A DNA stretch of 64,000 nt from Terriglobia bacterium (lineage in GTDB: Bacteria > Acidobacteriota > Terriglobia > Bryobacterales > Bryobacteraceae): contig JAIQFI010000024.1 in the NCBI GenBank assembly GCA_020073345.1, positions 1 through 64,000 of the forward strand, read 5' to 3'. A program made the position numbers and the translations under genes. The stretch's first letter is position 1. Each line of letters opens with the position of its first letter. This document shows positions 54,301 through 62,474 of the stretch, in pieces. The notes under the pieces are model-generated. The model worked only from the letters and a program-made list of their open reading frames with translations. It did no database searches and was not told where the DNA came from.

Positions 54301-54631
54301 TGTTTTGCCCCACTTGGAGTGTCAGGTCCAACGCCAGGACCTGGCCGACCTCCAACACCACCGGACCGCGCACCAGGCGGTCGAATCCCTGCATGGTGAC
54401 TTCAACGCGATAGCTTCCAGGCACCAGGGACGCCGCCCGGTAGAGCCCCTGATCATTCGAGATGGAATCCACGGCAACTCCCGTGGCCTCGTTCACTACC
54501 TTGATCTTGGCGTCGGGGATCACAGCCCCGGTAGGATCCTTGATGTTGCCCGAGATGACACTTGAGCCGCTCTGCGCCAAAGCGGCGATAGAAAATAACA
54601 CTGCAAAAACAGCCGAACTGAGACCTTTCAT
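51365..54631 (-). CDS. Oar-like TonB-dependent receptor with carboxypeptidase-regulatory domain
   Basis: 1,088 residues from ATG 54631, which has AAGGAGAGG at the right distance. Signal peptide (1-21), an N-terminal Cna B-like/carboxypeptidase-regulatory domain (about 25-110: GNIKDPTGAVIPDAKIKVV), a plug-like region (NQNFVLDGGNVSNAVG, then SAEYGHSTGGIVTM) and a long beta-barrel ending in RLSF. These proteins are numerous in Acidobacteriota and Myxococcus and import or adhere to large substrates. The gene has a good promoter (TTGACA and GATAAT). Substrate not apparent. Confidence 0.9.
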   Translation of the reverse strand: MKGLSSAVFAVLFSIAALAQSGSSVISGNIKDPTGAVIPDAKIKVVNEATGVAVDSISNDQGLYRAASLVPGSYRVEVTMQGFDRLVRGPVVLEVGQVLALDLTLQVGQNNQTVTVTEAAPLVESQSSNVSQLVNQKMLIGLPLPSRTASSLAALAPGVVMIDAGSGTAENYPVFSVAGGRARNQNFVLDGGNVSNAVGLTRPQQLTSLPVDAMQEFRVIANNYSAEYGHSTGGIVTMSTRSGTNQYHGSIFESLQNNVLNARNFFAQTRPASRLNQYGGTFGSPIQKDKTHFFVTWEQTKQLSSDTVTSTVPTLLNRGGDFSDIANKIYDPTTNPRVPFVGNTIPLTRLDPVALASLNYFPKPNLPGLANNFVGSCANTLGRNIVVGRLDHYFSSSDAVTARYYINDANTNNGGTYGIPTSDPLADITDVRIQSILVAHTHTFGPTLSNDLRYTYLRRKFLDTRPGFSENLAGAIGLNGVTDAAFPAFTIPGYGPPAGLTSGNVVLPTSGATFGNPTAVYRFQTPIVDQQVLDSMSWFRGKHAFKFGVEARFGANDEIRDRGSAGNFSFSPQGTGLGSTGGNGFATFLLGDAYSAAIQVSDKIPSRAAYWALYLQDDWRITDRLTINAGIRYDVELPRRVVGNKQNSFDPLAINPVSGTPGVVTFSGVNGTPERAFATDWNNIGPRLGFAYRLPGKNDTVIRGGAGIFYGQTVSNTIGDVASLGFSTSASYTVPQTDTVVQLKNGFPAYSRPALTPGFGAVALGQTPNTSVAFFNPNQVAPTSYQYNFGIQREIARDLVLEAGYIGNTSHHLTANDFQLNQVSPQQMALGGGQARRPFPQFNSVTWINPSIGNSTYNAGFIRAEKRFGRGVSFLAHYTFSKFIDDVEASQEFGATGSYMDSYRRYLDKGLSGSDVPHHLLITLLYEVPKFKGNRIVNGALGGWKVGALETIESGPAFTVVTATNQTNAFPAGLQRPNLLRDPALPADQQTLARWFDTSAFVNPAPLTFGNSPRSVLRGASILTTDATLEKSFFITETWKFDVRAEAYNLLNHTNFNIPGFTLGASGFGTVSTARPSRTVQLAARLSF

Positions 54632-54740
54632 GTGAAACCTCTCCTTTTGTTGTTGAACCGCAGATACAGATGGGGTTAACGGACCGGAGAGGCCCAACAG
54701 AAGCACAGCTTCTCGGGTAAACTGTACATTCTTGATAGAG

Positions 54741-54768
54741 ATTATCATGATGTTCGGCCGAGTGTCAA
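54741..54768 (-). promoter_or_regulatory. Sigma-70 promoter of the Oar-like receptor
   Basis: On the minus strand a perfect TTGACA (54768-54763), a 16-base spacer and GATAAT (54746-54741). It predicts a 5' leader of about 100 bases before the ATG at 54631. The best -35 in the window. No hairpin or operator is obvious next to it. Confidence 0.65.
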
Positions 54769-54830
54769 GCGTTCTTGCCCGAGGCAACCCTTCGGGGTAA
54801 CTTCCGCGTCCATAATGTGTAGTAACGGCT

Positions 54831-56645
54831 ATGAAATTCTTCTTGACGGCCTCTACTCTCCTGGCAGCCGCGATCCTTTTGTGGGGTCAAGCCGGAAGAG
54901 GCGGCGGGCAAAATGCCAACGGGCGTGGCAATCAGAGCCAAGGCCAAGCCGGCCAAGGCGCCCCAGCCGTCACGCTGCCGCCGGGAAGCGTGGAAGGCCG
55001 CGTGACGAGCACCACCGGCGAGCCGCTGCGGAAAGTGGTGTTGACCTTGCGACCCAACGGACGGGGCGGTGGCAACTACTCGGCCACCAGCGCCAACGAC
55101 GGAAGTTTTCGCTTTGCCTCAGTCGATCAAGGCAATTACGCCCTTACGGGGGAACGAACCGGCTACGTCCGCGAGACACTCAGTTCGCCCGGAGGGCAAA
55201 CCCGCGTGATCGAAGTTGTTTCGGAAAAAACCACCGGCGGGATCGAGCTGAAGCTGACGCCCCAAAGCGTAATCGCGGGACACGTTTTCGATGAGGACGG
55301 GGATCCCATTCAGTCCGTCAACGTCGAAGTGTGGCGCTATACCTACCCGCGCGGACGGCGGCAGCTCACGCAGGCACAGAATGGCTCGACCAACGATCTG
55401 GGTGAATTCCGGATCGCCAATCTCGCGCCGGGCAGGTATTATGTGAGCGCCACGGCGCGGCGTACCCGTCCTCTTCAAGCGATCAACGAGGGTGGACGCG
55501 GCGGGCGGGGCGGACGCCTCCTGGCAGGCGGAGGCCGCGGAGGACCATCGGACGCGATCGAAGATTACGTGACCACCTATTACCCGAACTTGACGGAACC
55601 GAATGGCGCATCGCCGCTCGATTTGGTGGCCGGCAGCGACATGCGAGGCATCGATATCCGATTGCTGAAGGCGCGATTTCACCGGGTCGCCGGATCGGTG
55701 GCAGGTCTTCCTCCGGCTGCGGCTCCTCCGGCGGATTCAGCCAAAGGGAAAGCAAAAGGCAAAGCTGGGGACGGGTTCGCACCCGGCGTGCCGGGAGTCT
55801 TCCTGGTCCTGACGCCGCGCAATGGCCAAGGCGGCCGGCAGATCGCGAGTGCGGCCGTGAATGCCGACGGAACTTTCGAGTTCGCGGCCGTCCCTCCAGG
55901 GTCGTATAACATCGTCGCCCAAGCGCCCGGCCCGGCACAGCAACGCGTCACTGCCCGCGTTCCAGTGGACGTCGGCAGCGGCGATGTGAGCAACGTTGGG
56001 GTTCGTCTTCAGCCGCCCCTGGCTGTTTCAGGCAAGGTCACGGTCGATAGCACGCAACCTTCGGTGCGCATGTCCTCGCTGCGCTTAAATTTCGCACCGT
56101 CGGAACCTGGAATCGGGAATCAGGGCGGCAACGGCCAGACCCAACTCAATGACGACGGAACGTTTCAAGCCACGCTAGCCGCCGACGCCTACATCGTCGA
56201 GGCCGGTGGTCTGGCGGACGGATACTATCTGAAATCGGTGAAGCTGGCCGGGCGGGAAATGCCGGATGCGACGCTCGATCTTAACTACGGCGGAGGTCAA
56301 GTCGATGTGGTTCTAGCTCCGACAGCAGGTGATGTTACTGGAACCGTCCAAAACTCGCGCGGCGAGCCGGCCGCCAGCGTGCAAGTTACGGCGGTTCCGG
56401 CGTCGGGATCCTTACGTCGCGACATGAACAAACTGGTGACCACCGACGCCAGCGGAAATTTCACGTTGCACAATCTGCCTCCTGGTGATTACAAGATTTT
56501 CGCGTGGGAGGAAGTCGAGACCAATGCCTGGATGGATCGCGACTACCGCCAGCCATTCGAGAGCCAGTCCGCATCGGCCAAGGTGCAGGAGAGCACGACG
56601 CCGACGGTCACGCTCCGCTTGATCGAACGGGCCCGATCCCGCTAA
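54831..56645 (+). CDS. Exported carboxypeptidase-regulatory (Cna-like) repeat protein
   Basis: 604 residues. Signal peptide (MKFFLTASTLLAAAILLWGQA), then Gly/Asn/Gln-rich linker, and at least four Cna B-type domains that begin SVEGRVTSTTGEPLRKVV, VIAGHVFDEDGDPIQSVNV, VAGSVAGLPPAA and VTGTVQNSRGEPAASV. RGG-rich (GRGGRGGRLLAGGGRGG) and KGKAKGKAGDG patches break the domains. It is a probable surface or periplasmic protein, divergent from the Oar-like receptor and 31 bases upstream of a PQQ dehydrogenase, so a role in the same uptake/oxidation function is an inference. Confidence 0.78.
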   Translation: MKFFLTASTLLAAAILLWGQAGRGGGQNANGRGNQSQGQAGQGAPAVTLPPGSVEGRVTSTTGEPLRKVVLTLRPNGRGGGNYSATSANDGSFRFASVDQGNYALTGERTGYVRETLSSPGGQTRVIEVVSEKTTGGIELKLTPQSVIAGHVFDEDGDPIQSVNVEVWRYTYPRGRRQLTQAQNGSTNDLGEFRIANLAPGRYYVSATARRTRPLQAINEGGRGGRGGRLLAGGGRGGPSDAIEDYVTTYYPNLTEPNGASPLDLVAGSDMRGIDIRLLKARFHRVAGSVAGLPPAAAPPADSAKGKAKGKAGDGFAPGVPGVFLVLTPRNGQGGRQIASAAVNADGTFEFAAVPPGSYNIVAQAPGPAQQRVTARVPVDVGSGDVSNVGVRLQPPLAVSGKVTVDSTQPSVRMSSLRLNFAPSEPGIGNQGGNGQTQLNDDGTFQATLAADAYIVEAGGLADGYYLKSVKLAGREMPDATLDLNYGGGQVDVVLAPTAGDVTGTVQNSRGEPAASVQVTAVPASGSLRRDMNKLVTTDASGNFTLHNLPPGDYKIFAWEEVETNAWMDRDYRQPFESQSASAKVQESTTPTVTLRLIERARSR

Positions 56646-56676
56646 GCGCGCTAGAATTGCTCAGAGGATTCCGTTC

Positions 56677-58626
56677 ATGCGCAAATCGTGGATATTCGCG
56701 GTCGCCGGTTTCGCCTTGCTGTCGGCACTGCTGGTTCAAGTAGGCCCCGCGCAGCAAGGCAAAACCCAAAAGGGAAATAAAGCCGCAGCCAGGCAGACCA
56801 GCATCCCGCCGGGCGACTGGCCGCTCTACAGCCGCGACCTGATGAGCGACAAGTTTTCGCCTCTCACGCAAATCAATACCACCAACGTCGCGCAGCTTGC
56901 GCAGGCGTGGACGTACCGGCCCCCCGCTCCCCCGCCACCACCGGATAACGGAAAAGGCGGAGGTAAGGGTAAGGGCAAAGGAGGCGGCGGAGGCATCGGC
57001 GGCGAAGTAACGCCCATCGTTGTGAACGGGGTGATGTACGTTCCAGCAGGTCCTCGCGTGGTCGCACTCGAAGCCGACTCGGGCAAAGAAATCTGGACCT
57101 ACAACGCTCCCGGCGCGGTTGGGAATCGTGCTGTCGGGTATTGGCCCGGCGACGGAACGAATCCGCCGCGCGTTCTATTCACTACCGGACGGAACATGAT
57201 GGCGCTGAATGCCAACACCGGTGTGATCGATCCCGGCTTCGGCAAGGAAGGCACGGTCGAGATCGGGATTAACTGGGGCGGCGCGCCCTACATTTACAAA
57301 AACCTGGTGATCTTAGGAAACAACAACGGCGAGAGCACGGAAGGCCCTCCCGGCGATACGCGCGTCTACGATGCTCGCACCGGGTCGAAACTGTGGGATT
57401 TCCATTCGATCGCGCAGCCGGGAGATCCAGGCCACGATACCTGGCTGAATGACGGCTGGAAGAAGCGCGCCGGCGTAAACGTGTGGGGCTGGTATTTCAC
57501 CGTGGATGAAGCGCGCGATCTGGTCTACATGCCGTTCGGAAGTGCCGCAGGCAACTATTGGGGCGGCGATCGTCCCGGCGCGAATCTTTACGCCAACTCC
57601 ATCGTCGCGGTCGATGCGAACAGCGGAAAATACAAGTGGCATTTCCAAGTGGTCCATCACGATCTGTGGGATACCGACTTGCCCGCCGCGCCCAGCTTGT
57701 TCGACGTGGTCAAGGACGGCCGCAGAATACCAGCCATGGCGGTGATCAGCAAGAACGCGCTGATGTTTATTCTGAATCGCGAAACCGGCGAGCCGATTCA
57801 TGGCGTCGTGGAACGCCCGGTTCCCAAGGGCGACGCGCCGGGCGAGTGGTATTCGCCCACGCAGCCGTTCCCTGTGAAGCCTCCGCCGCTGACTCGCAAC
57901 AGCTTCGATAAGGCGAAGGACATGGTTACCGCCGCGGATACCACTCCCGAGCACGTCAAGGCCTGCGAAGAGATGTGGGAGAAGGCCGGCGGATATTACA
58001 ACGCGGGGCCGTTCACTCCGTTCCCTTATCATGAGGCGGGGACGCCGCCCAAGAGCGCCGTTCAGTTCCCCGGTGTTGGCGCGCCCAACTGGGGCGGCAC
58101 GGCGGCCGATCCCTCCATGGGCTACGTGTTCGTCGCGACCAACGACTCCGCACTCACGGGCTGGATCGAAAAGAAAGTGGAAGGCGGCAACTACGGAAGC
58201 GGCAACGGATCGCCACAGCCCTATGATCGCGGGAGCGTCTCGGGCCCGGGCCCGTACTCCGGCTTCACGGCCGGCGGCTTTCCGTGCAACAAACCGCCGT
58301 GGGGACACCTGTACGCGATCAACGCCAACACCGGCGATATCGCCTGGCAGGTGGTGCTGGGCATCAATGAACGCCTGCCCGAAGGCAAGCAAAACGTTGG
58401 GGCCGTCAACGGCGCCGGACCTGCAGCCACCGCGGGCGGCCTGCTGTTCACGCCTTCCAGTGATTCACGTTTCCGGGCGTTCGACACCAAGACAGGCAAG
58501 CAGCTCTGGGAAGTGAAGCTGGACTCCAACCTCGGCGCGAGTCCGATGACCTACCAGGGCAAGAACGGCAAGCAATACGTGGCAGGCGTAGTCGGCGGCG
58601 CGGTGGTTGCGTTCGCGTTACCGTAA
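56677..58626 (+). CDS. Exported PQQ-dependent dehydrogenase (Gcd-like), paralogue 1
   Basis: 649 residues. Signal peptide (1-26) and eight-bladed PQQ propeller of the glucose-dehydrogenase-like type; the motif HHDLWDTDLPAAPS at 327-340 is characteristic. A Lys/Gly/Pro-rich insertion (residues 82-109, PPAPPPPPDNGKGGGKGKG and on) interrupts blade one. No haem motif, so electrons must pass to another carrier. It is 31 bases after the Cna-like gene and converges with the DUF4824 gene, overlapping it by nine bases. Substrate unknown. Confidence 0.85.
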   Translation: MRKSWIFAVAGFALLSALLVQVGPAQQGKTQKGNKAAARQTSIPPGDWPLYSRDLMSDKFSPLTQINTTNVAQLAQAWTYRPPAPPPPPDNGKGGGKGKGKGGGGGIGGEVTPIVVNGVMYVPAGPRVVALEADSGKEIWTYNAPGAVGNRAVGYWPGDGTNPPRVLFTTGRNMMALNANTGVIDPGFGKEGTVEIGINWGGAPYIYKNLVILGNNNGESTEGPPGDTRVYDARTGSKLWDFHSIAQPGDPGHDTWLNDGWKKRAGVNVWGWYFTVDEARDLVYMPFGSAAGNYWGGDRPGANLYANSIVAVDANSGKYKWHFQVVHHDLWDTDLPAAPSLFDVVKDGRRIPAMAVISKNALMFILNRETGEPIHGVVERPVPKGDAPGEWYSPTQPFPVKPPPLTRNSFDKAKDMVTAADTTPEHVKACEEMWEKAGGYYNAGPFTPFPYHEAGTPPKSAVQFPGVGAPNWGGTAADPSMGYVFVATNDSALTGWIEKKVEGGNYGSGNGSPQPYDRGSVSGPGPYSGFTAGGFPCNKPPWGHLYAINANTGDIAWQVVLGINERLPEGKQNVGAVNGAGPAATAGGLLFTPSSDSRFRAFDTKTGKQLWEVKLDSNLGASPMTYQGKNGKQYVAGVVGGAVVAFALP

Positions 58627-59448
58627 TAGCTTCACATCGACCACCCACGGCTCGTATTTCGATCCGACCCGCAGCCTGACCGCGTACGGCGGCTGGTTGA
58701 TCTTAGTCCGATTGCCGTCATAGGTCCACGGTGCATAAGATTGCCCGTCGAGCCGGCGGCTGATCGGTTCCGGCACGCTGATCGATTCGATGGCGAGCCG
58801 CGTGATCGCTCCCCGCAGGTATGCCGCGCGCGGCGGCGCCTCCCTCGAGGCCGGAACACTCATGTTTAGCATCGCCCGCACCACCGCCGGGAGGATCATC
58901 ACTCGTTTGCGGTCGGGATATTTGCGCCGGAGAGCGGCGGCGTCGAGGCTCACATCGATCGCCACCAGCCGGGGCGTCGTCTGGCGCTCGATTTCGATAC
59001 GCTCCTCCAGAGAGACCTTGGGACCGTAGCTCGTCTCGGTTTCGAGCCGTGGTTCCCGATCCTTCAGCCATGCTTTCAATGCGGGTCCATCAAACTCCAG
59101 GGCGACGAAGGCCTCACGCGATCGCAAGCTTCCGTAGAATCGCGAGGCTTTCGGCGAATCCGCAGCAACACTCAGATCGAAACCAAGCTCCCCGAGTTTC
59201 TTTCGATCGAACCACCCTGGATCGTCCGACTGTGTGACAGGTGGATACTCGGGCGCTGTATTCGTCCAGCGCAGCATTAGGACCACGCTACTGTCGTCGC
59301 TGCGGTTTCCGTAGTATTGCAGTTCGCGCGCCGTCAGTTCCATTTCCGAATCCGGGTCGCCGGACCGGTTCATCGCCACGTGCACCAGTACAAAGGCGTT
59401 TGAGACCACCAGCAGTGCGATCGCCGCCAGCAACAGGGGACGCTTCAT
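58618..59448 (-). CDS. DUF4824-like exported protein
   Basis: 276 residues with a signal/anchor segment (LLLAAIALLVVSNAFVLVHV). The core ELTARELQYYGNRSDDSSVVLMLRW and FYGSLRSREAFVALEFDGPALKAWL match DUF4824, a family of unknown function. Its start overlaps the DUF2157-like stop in an ATGA arrangement, and the two genes are always leftward in this interval. Strand and position between PQQ genes suggest insertion of this pair into the paralogue array. Confidence 0.75.
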   Translation of the reverse strand: MKRPLLLAAIALLVVSNAFVLVHVAMNRSGDPDSEMELTARELQYYGNRSDDSSVVLMLRWTNTAPEYPPVTQSDDPGWFDRKKLGELGFDLSVAADSPKASRFYGSLRSREAFVALEFDGPALKAWLKDREPRLETETSYGPKVSLEERIEIERQTTPRLVAIDVSLDAAALRRKYPDRKRVMILPAVVRAMLNMSVPASREAPPRAAYLRGAITRLAIESISVPEPISRRLDGQSYAPWTYDGNRTKINQPPYAVRLRVGSKYEPWVVDVKLLR

Positions 59449-60494
59449 GCAGCCACGCTCCGCATCTTAACGCGCAGCCGCTTGAACACGGCCACTAGTC
59501 CGATCGCCACCAGCCCGATCATCAGAAAGAAGAGATACTTCGGCATCCAGTCCCACCACCAGTCAATCAGCCGGAAGAACAGGAAGATGGTGAAAAATGC
59601 GGTGCCGGTGTTGACCACACCGGTCCAGCTCTGGCGGATCCCGATCCATACTGCGGCCGCTGCCGTCACCACTCCGAACATCTGGTAGAAATGCTCAGCC
59701 GCCTTACTGTCCATCGGCAGGTAACTGCTCTGTCCCTGCGCGGAGAGAAACAGCATGGTGACGAAAAACGCGAGCATCCCCACCAGCCTGTAAACCGCCG
59801 GGAAGTCCGGCCGCCGGACATGTCTGATGAACAGCGGCAAAGCCGCGAGAACGAGACCAGCGAGCATCAGCTCTTCCGGGCGACGCTCGAATTCCACCCA
59901 CCACCAGCCGCGCCAGGAATTGGTGGTCGCCGTGATCCAGCCCAGCATCCCAACTAACCCAGCGGCCAGTACCAGCCGGATGCCGAAGTGATACGCCAGC
60001 GCCAGACCGAATAGTCCCCACACCGCCAGCGCGTTGGGCGTCGGAGCCAGGTTGAAGATCTCACCTAGCATCGAGAGATTCGCGACGAAAGCGGCGAACG
60101 CCACAATGCTGATGAGCGCCGCGTAATACAGCGTGTTCTCCCGGCGCGCAGCGAACTCGGCGCCCATCGTCAGCAGGATCGGGATTACCACCAGCACGCT
60201 AACTTGCAGCGGCGTGGACCAGTAGCCCATGTATCGAGCCAGAAAAAGAACCACGGCCGCGCACAGAGCGATCCCGCCCAGCGCCGAAGCGATCTTCATT
60301 CCCAGGGAGATTTGGCGCTGCGACTCTGTAGTGTCGACGTCGAATTGGGTGGCCAGCTCGGCCAACGTCTTTGCGACGTGGGCATCCAGCCGCTCCCGCT
60401 GCTCCGAAGTCAGCTCGAGGACCTTTTCGCGTTCCAGTCCCTCCAGCTCGCGCTGAAACGTCCGCAGCCTGTCCGCCCGCTGTTGCGGATTCAT
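59445..60494 (-). CDS. DUF2157-like multi-pass membrane protein
   Basis: 349 residues from ATG 60494; longer starts overlap the promoter region. A soluble N-terminal helix region (about 1-70) leads to nine or ten membrane segments (from LGGIALCAAVVLFLARYMGYW to YLFFLMIGLVAIGLVAVF). This is the layout of DUF2157 proteins, unknown function. Coupled to the DUF4824 gene. Confidence 0.75.
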   Translation of the reverse strand: MNPQQRADRLRTFQRELEGLEREKVLELTSEQRERLDAHVAKTLAELATQFDVDTTESQRQISLGMKIASALGGIALCAAVVLFLARYMGYWSTPLQVSVLVVIPILLTMGAEFAARRENTLYYAALISIVAFAAFVANLSMLGEIFNLAPTPNALAVWGLFGLALAYHFGIRLVLAAGLVGMLGWITATTNSWRGWWWVEFERRPEELMLAGLVLAALPLFIRHVRRPDFPAVYRLVGMLAFFVTMLFLSAQGQSSYLPMDSKAAEHFYQMFGVVTAAAAVWIGIRQSWTGVVNTGTAFFTIFLFFRLIDWWWDWMPKYLFFLMIGLVAIGLVAVFKRLRVKMRSVAA

Positions 60495-60514
60495 TTGAGT
60501 CCAGCATATAACGA

Positions 60515-60520
60515 TATACT
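60515..60520 (+). promoter_or_regulatory. -10-like box before PQQ paralogue 2
   Basis: TATACT, 29 bases before the ATG, without a clear -35 at proper spacing (TTGAGT is only 14 bases away). AGGAGG at 60538-60543 is six bases before the start codon. Confidence 0.3.
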
Positions 60521-60549
60521 GAGCAGATTCTTGGAATAGGAGGCGATTC

Positions 60550-62445
60550 ATGCGCTGCCTGCGGGTCATTATCTTCACTGGTCTGACCTTTTTGCTCGCT
60601 CAATCGAGCAGCGCGCAGCAAAAAGGCAAGCAGACCGCTAAAGCCGCCGCGAAAGATGCCGGAGCCGACTGGCCGATGTACCACCGCGATTTTGCGGGCA
60701 CCGGGTATTCTCCGCTAGGGCAGATCACCACGCAGAACGTCGCCGGCTTGATGCCCGCCTGGACGTATCGTCTCCAGAGCGACGCGCCGCCCGCCGCAGC
60801 TGCCAAAGGCAAGGGCAAAGGACCCGGTGGAGCCAACTCCGAAGCCACGCCCATCGTCGTGAACGGCGTAATGTATTTGCCGGGCGCCGGACGCGTGGTC
60901 GCGCTCGATCCGGAAACAGGCAAGGAGATCTGGGAGTATCCAGTCACGGGCGGAGCTCCTTCCCGTCGCGGCGTCGCGTATTGGCCGGGCGACAACAACA
61001 ATCCGCCGCGCATTGTCTTCACCATCGGCCGCCGCCTGGTCGCGCTCAACGCCAACACCGGCAAGATCGATCCCGGCTTCGGCAAAGAAGGCGAAGTGGA
61101 CATGGTGGTGCCGTACAACTCGGTACCTCTGGTCTACCGCAACGTGCTCGTGGTTGGAGCCAACTCGACTAATGGGCCGGTTTCGATCGGCAATGCACGG
61201 GCTTTCGATGCGCGCACCGGTGCGAAGCTGTGGGAATTCAACTCCGTGGCGCAGCCGGGCGAGGTCGGCCACGATACCTGGGAAGGCGATAGCTGGAAGG
61301 ACCGCTCCGGCGCCAATGCCTGGCCGTTCTATTTCACCGTCGACGAGCAGCGCGGTCTGGTGTATCTGCCGCTCGCCTCGCCCGTTCCCGGGTTTTACGG
61401 CGGCGATCGCAAGGGCGCGAATCTGTACGGAAACTCCGTGGTCGCGGTGGACGTTCAGACCGGGAAATACAAATGGCACTTCCAGACCATCCACCACGAC
61501 ATATGGGATCACGATCCGCCCGCGCCGCCCGGATTGTTCGATATCGCGCAGAATGGCAGGACCATTCCGGCGCTGGCGCTGACCACGAAATCCGGGTACA
61601 TGTATATTCTCAATCGCGAGACCGGCCAGCCGATTTTCGGCGTCCAGGAACGCGCAGTTCCCAAGAGCGACGTGCCCGGGGAACAAGCGTTCCCCACGCA
61701 GCCCTTTCCAGTGAAGCCGCCGCCGATCGCGCGCAATAGCTTCATCATGTCGGATCTGGTGACGGCTGCGGACACTACCGAGGAGCATGCCAAGGCCTGT
61801 CAGGAATTGATCGCCAAGAATGGCGGCGTCGCCAACGCGGGTCCGTTCACGACGTGGCCCTATCGCGCGGAAGGCGCTCCGGTGAAGAGCGCTGTAGTCT
61901 TTCCGGGCGGTCTGGGAGGAGCGAACTGGGGAGGAGTCGCCTGGGATCCCAACTCGAAATATGTGTTCGTCGTTTCGCAGGACGATGGCGCGCTCGGCTG
62001 GGTGGAAAAGACTCGGGATGGTTATGATCGCACCACGCTCGACGGCGCGGGTCCCGGCCGCGGGAACTTCGAGGTTCGCGTCGGAAACGTGGCGTGGCCC
62101 TGCCAGAAACCGCCGTGGGGCCGCCTGACCGCCGTCAATACGGCCACCGGCGATTTCGCCTGGCAGATCCCGCTCGGCATCACCGAAGGATTGCCCGCGG
62201 GCAAGCAGAACACCGGACGTCCGGCGCTGGCGGGTCCCATCGTGACCGCAACGGGCGTACTGTTTGTAGGATCGAGCGACGACAACTACTTCCGTGCATT
62301 CGAAGCCAAGACCGGCAAGCAACTGTGGGCGACCAAGCTCGAGCGCCGGGGCAACGCGAACCCGATGACATATCAGGGACGCAACGGGAAGCAATATGTC
62401 GCTATCGTCGCGACCGATACGCTGGCAGTGTTCGCCTTGCCATAG
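60550..62445 (+). CDS. Exported PQQ-dependent dehydrogenase (Gcd-like), paralogue 2
   Basis: 631 residues. Signal peptide (MRCLRVIIFTGLTFLLAQSSSAQQ), then the same fold as paralogues 1 and 3 with HHDIWDHDPPAPPG beginning at residue 315 and a Lys/Gly-rich insertion at about 75-98. The first-blade motif WPMYHRDFAGTGYSPLGQI is conserved. AGGAGG is six bases before the ATG. It is followed by paralogue 3 after only 30 bases, so these two are likely co-transcribed. Confidence 0.87.
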   Translation: MRCLRVIIFTGLTFLLAQSSSAQQKGKQTAKAAAKDAGADWPMYHRDFAGTGYSPLGQITTQNVAGLMPAWTYRLQSDAPPAAAAKGKGKGPGGANSEATPIVVNGVMYLPGAGRVVALDPETGKEIWEYPVTGGAPSRRGVAYWPGDNNNPPRIVFTIGRRLVALNANTGKIDPGFGKEGEVDMVVPYNSVPLVYRNVLVVGANSTNGPVSIGNARAFDARTGAKLWEFNSVAQPGEVGHDTWEGDSWKDRSGANAWPFYFTVDEQRGLVYLPLASPVPGFYGGDRKGANLYGNSVVAVDVQTGKYKWHFQTIHHDIWDHDPPAPPGLFDIAQNGRTIPALALTTKSGYMYILNRETGQPIFGVQERAVPKSDVPGEQAFPTQPFPVKPPPIARNSFIMSDLVTAADTTEEHAKACQELIAKNGGVANAGPFTTWPYRAEGAPVKSAVVFPGGLGGANWGGVAWDPNSKYVFVVSQDDGALGWVEKTRDGYDRTTLDGAGPGRGNFEVRVGNVAWPCQKPPWGRLTAVNTATGDFAWQIPLGITEGLPAGKQNTGRPALAGPIVTATGVLFVGSSDDNYFRAFEAKTGKQLWATKLERRGNANPMTYQGRNGKQYVAIVATDTLAVFALP

Positions 62446-62474
62446 ACTCTTGTCATAATTTAGGGATACAACTC

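Noticed and set aside
54785-54805. Small ACCC-TTCG-GGGT hairpin in the gap between the Oar receptor and the Cna-like gene
   Set aside because: Only four pairs, no T-run and no neighbouring signal; likely chance.
57313-58392. Minus-strand open frame over PQQ paralogue 1
   Set aside because: Shadow of the plus-strand gene; no independent features.
60715-62394. Minus-strand open frame of about 560 codons over PQQ paralogue 2
   Set aside because: It is the in-register complement of a PQQ gene.
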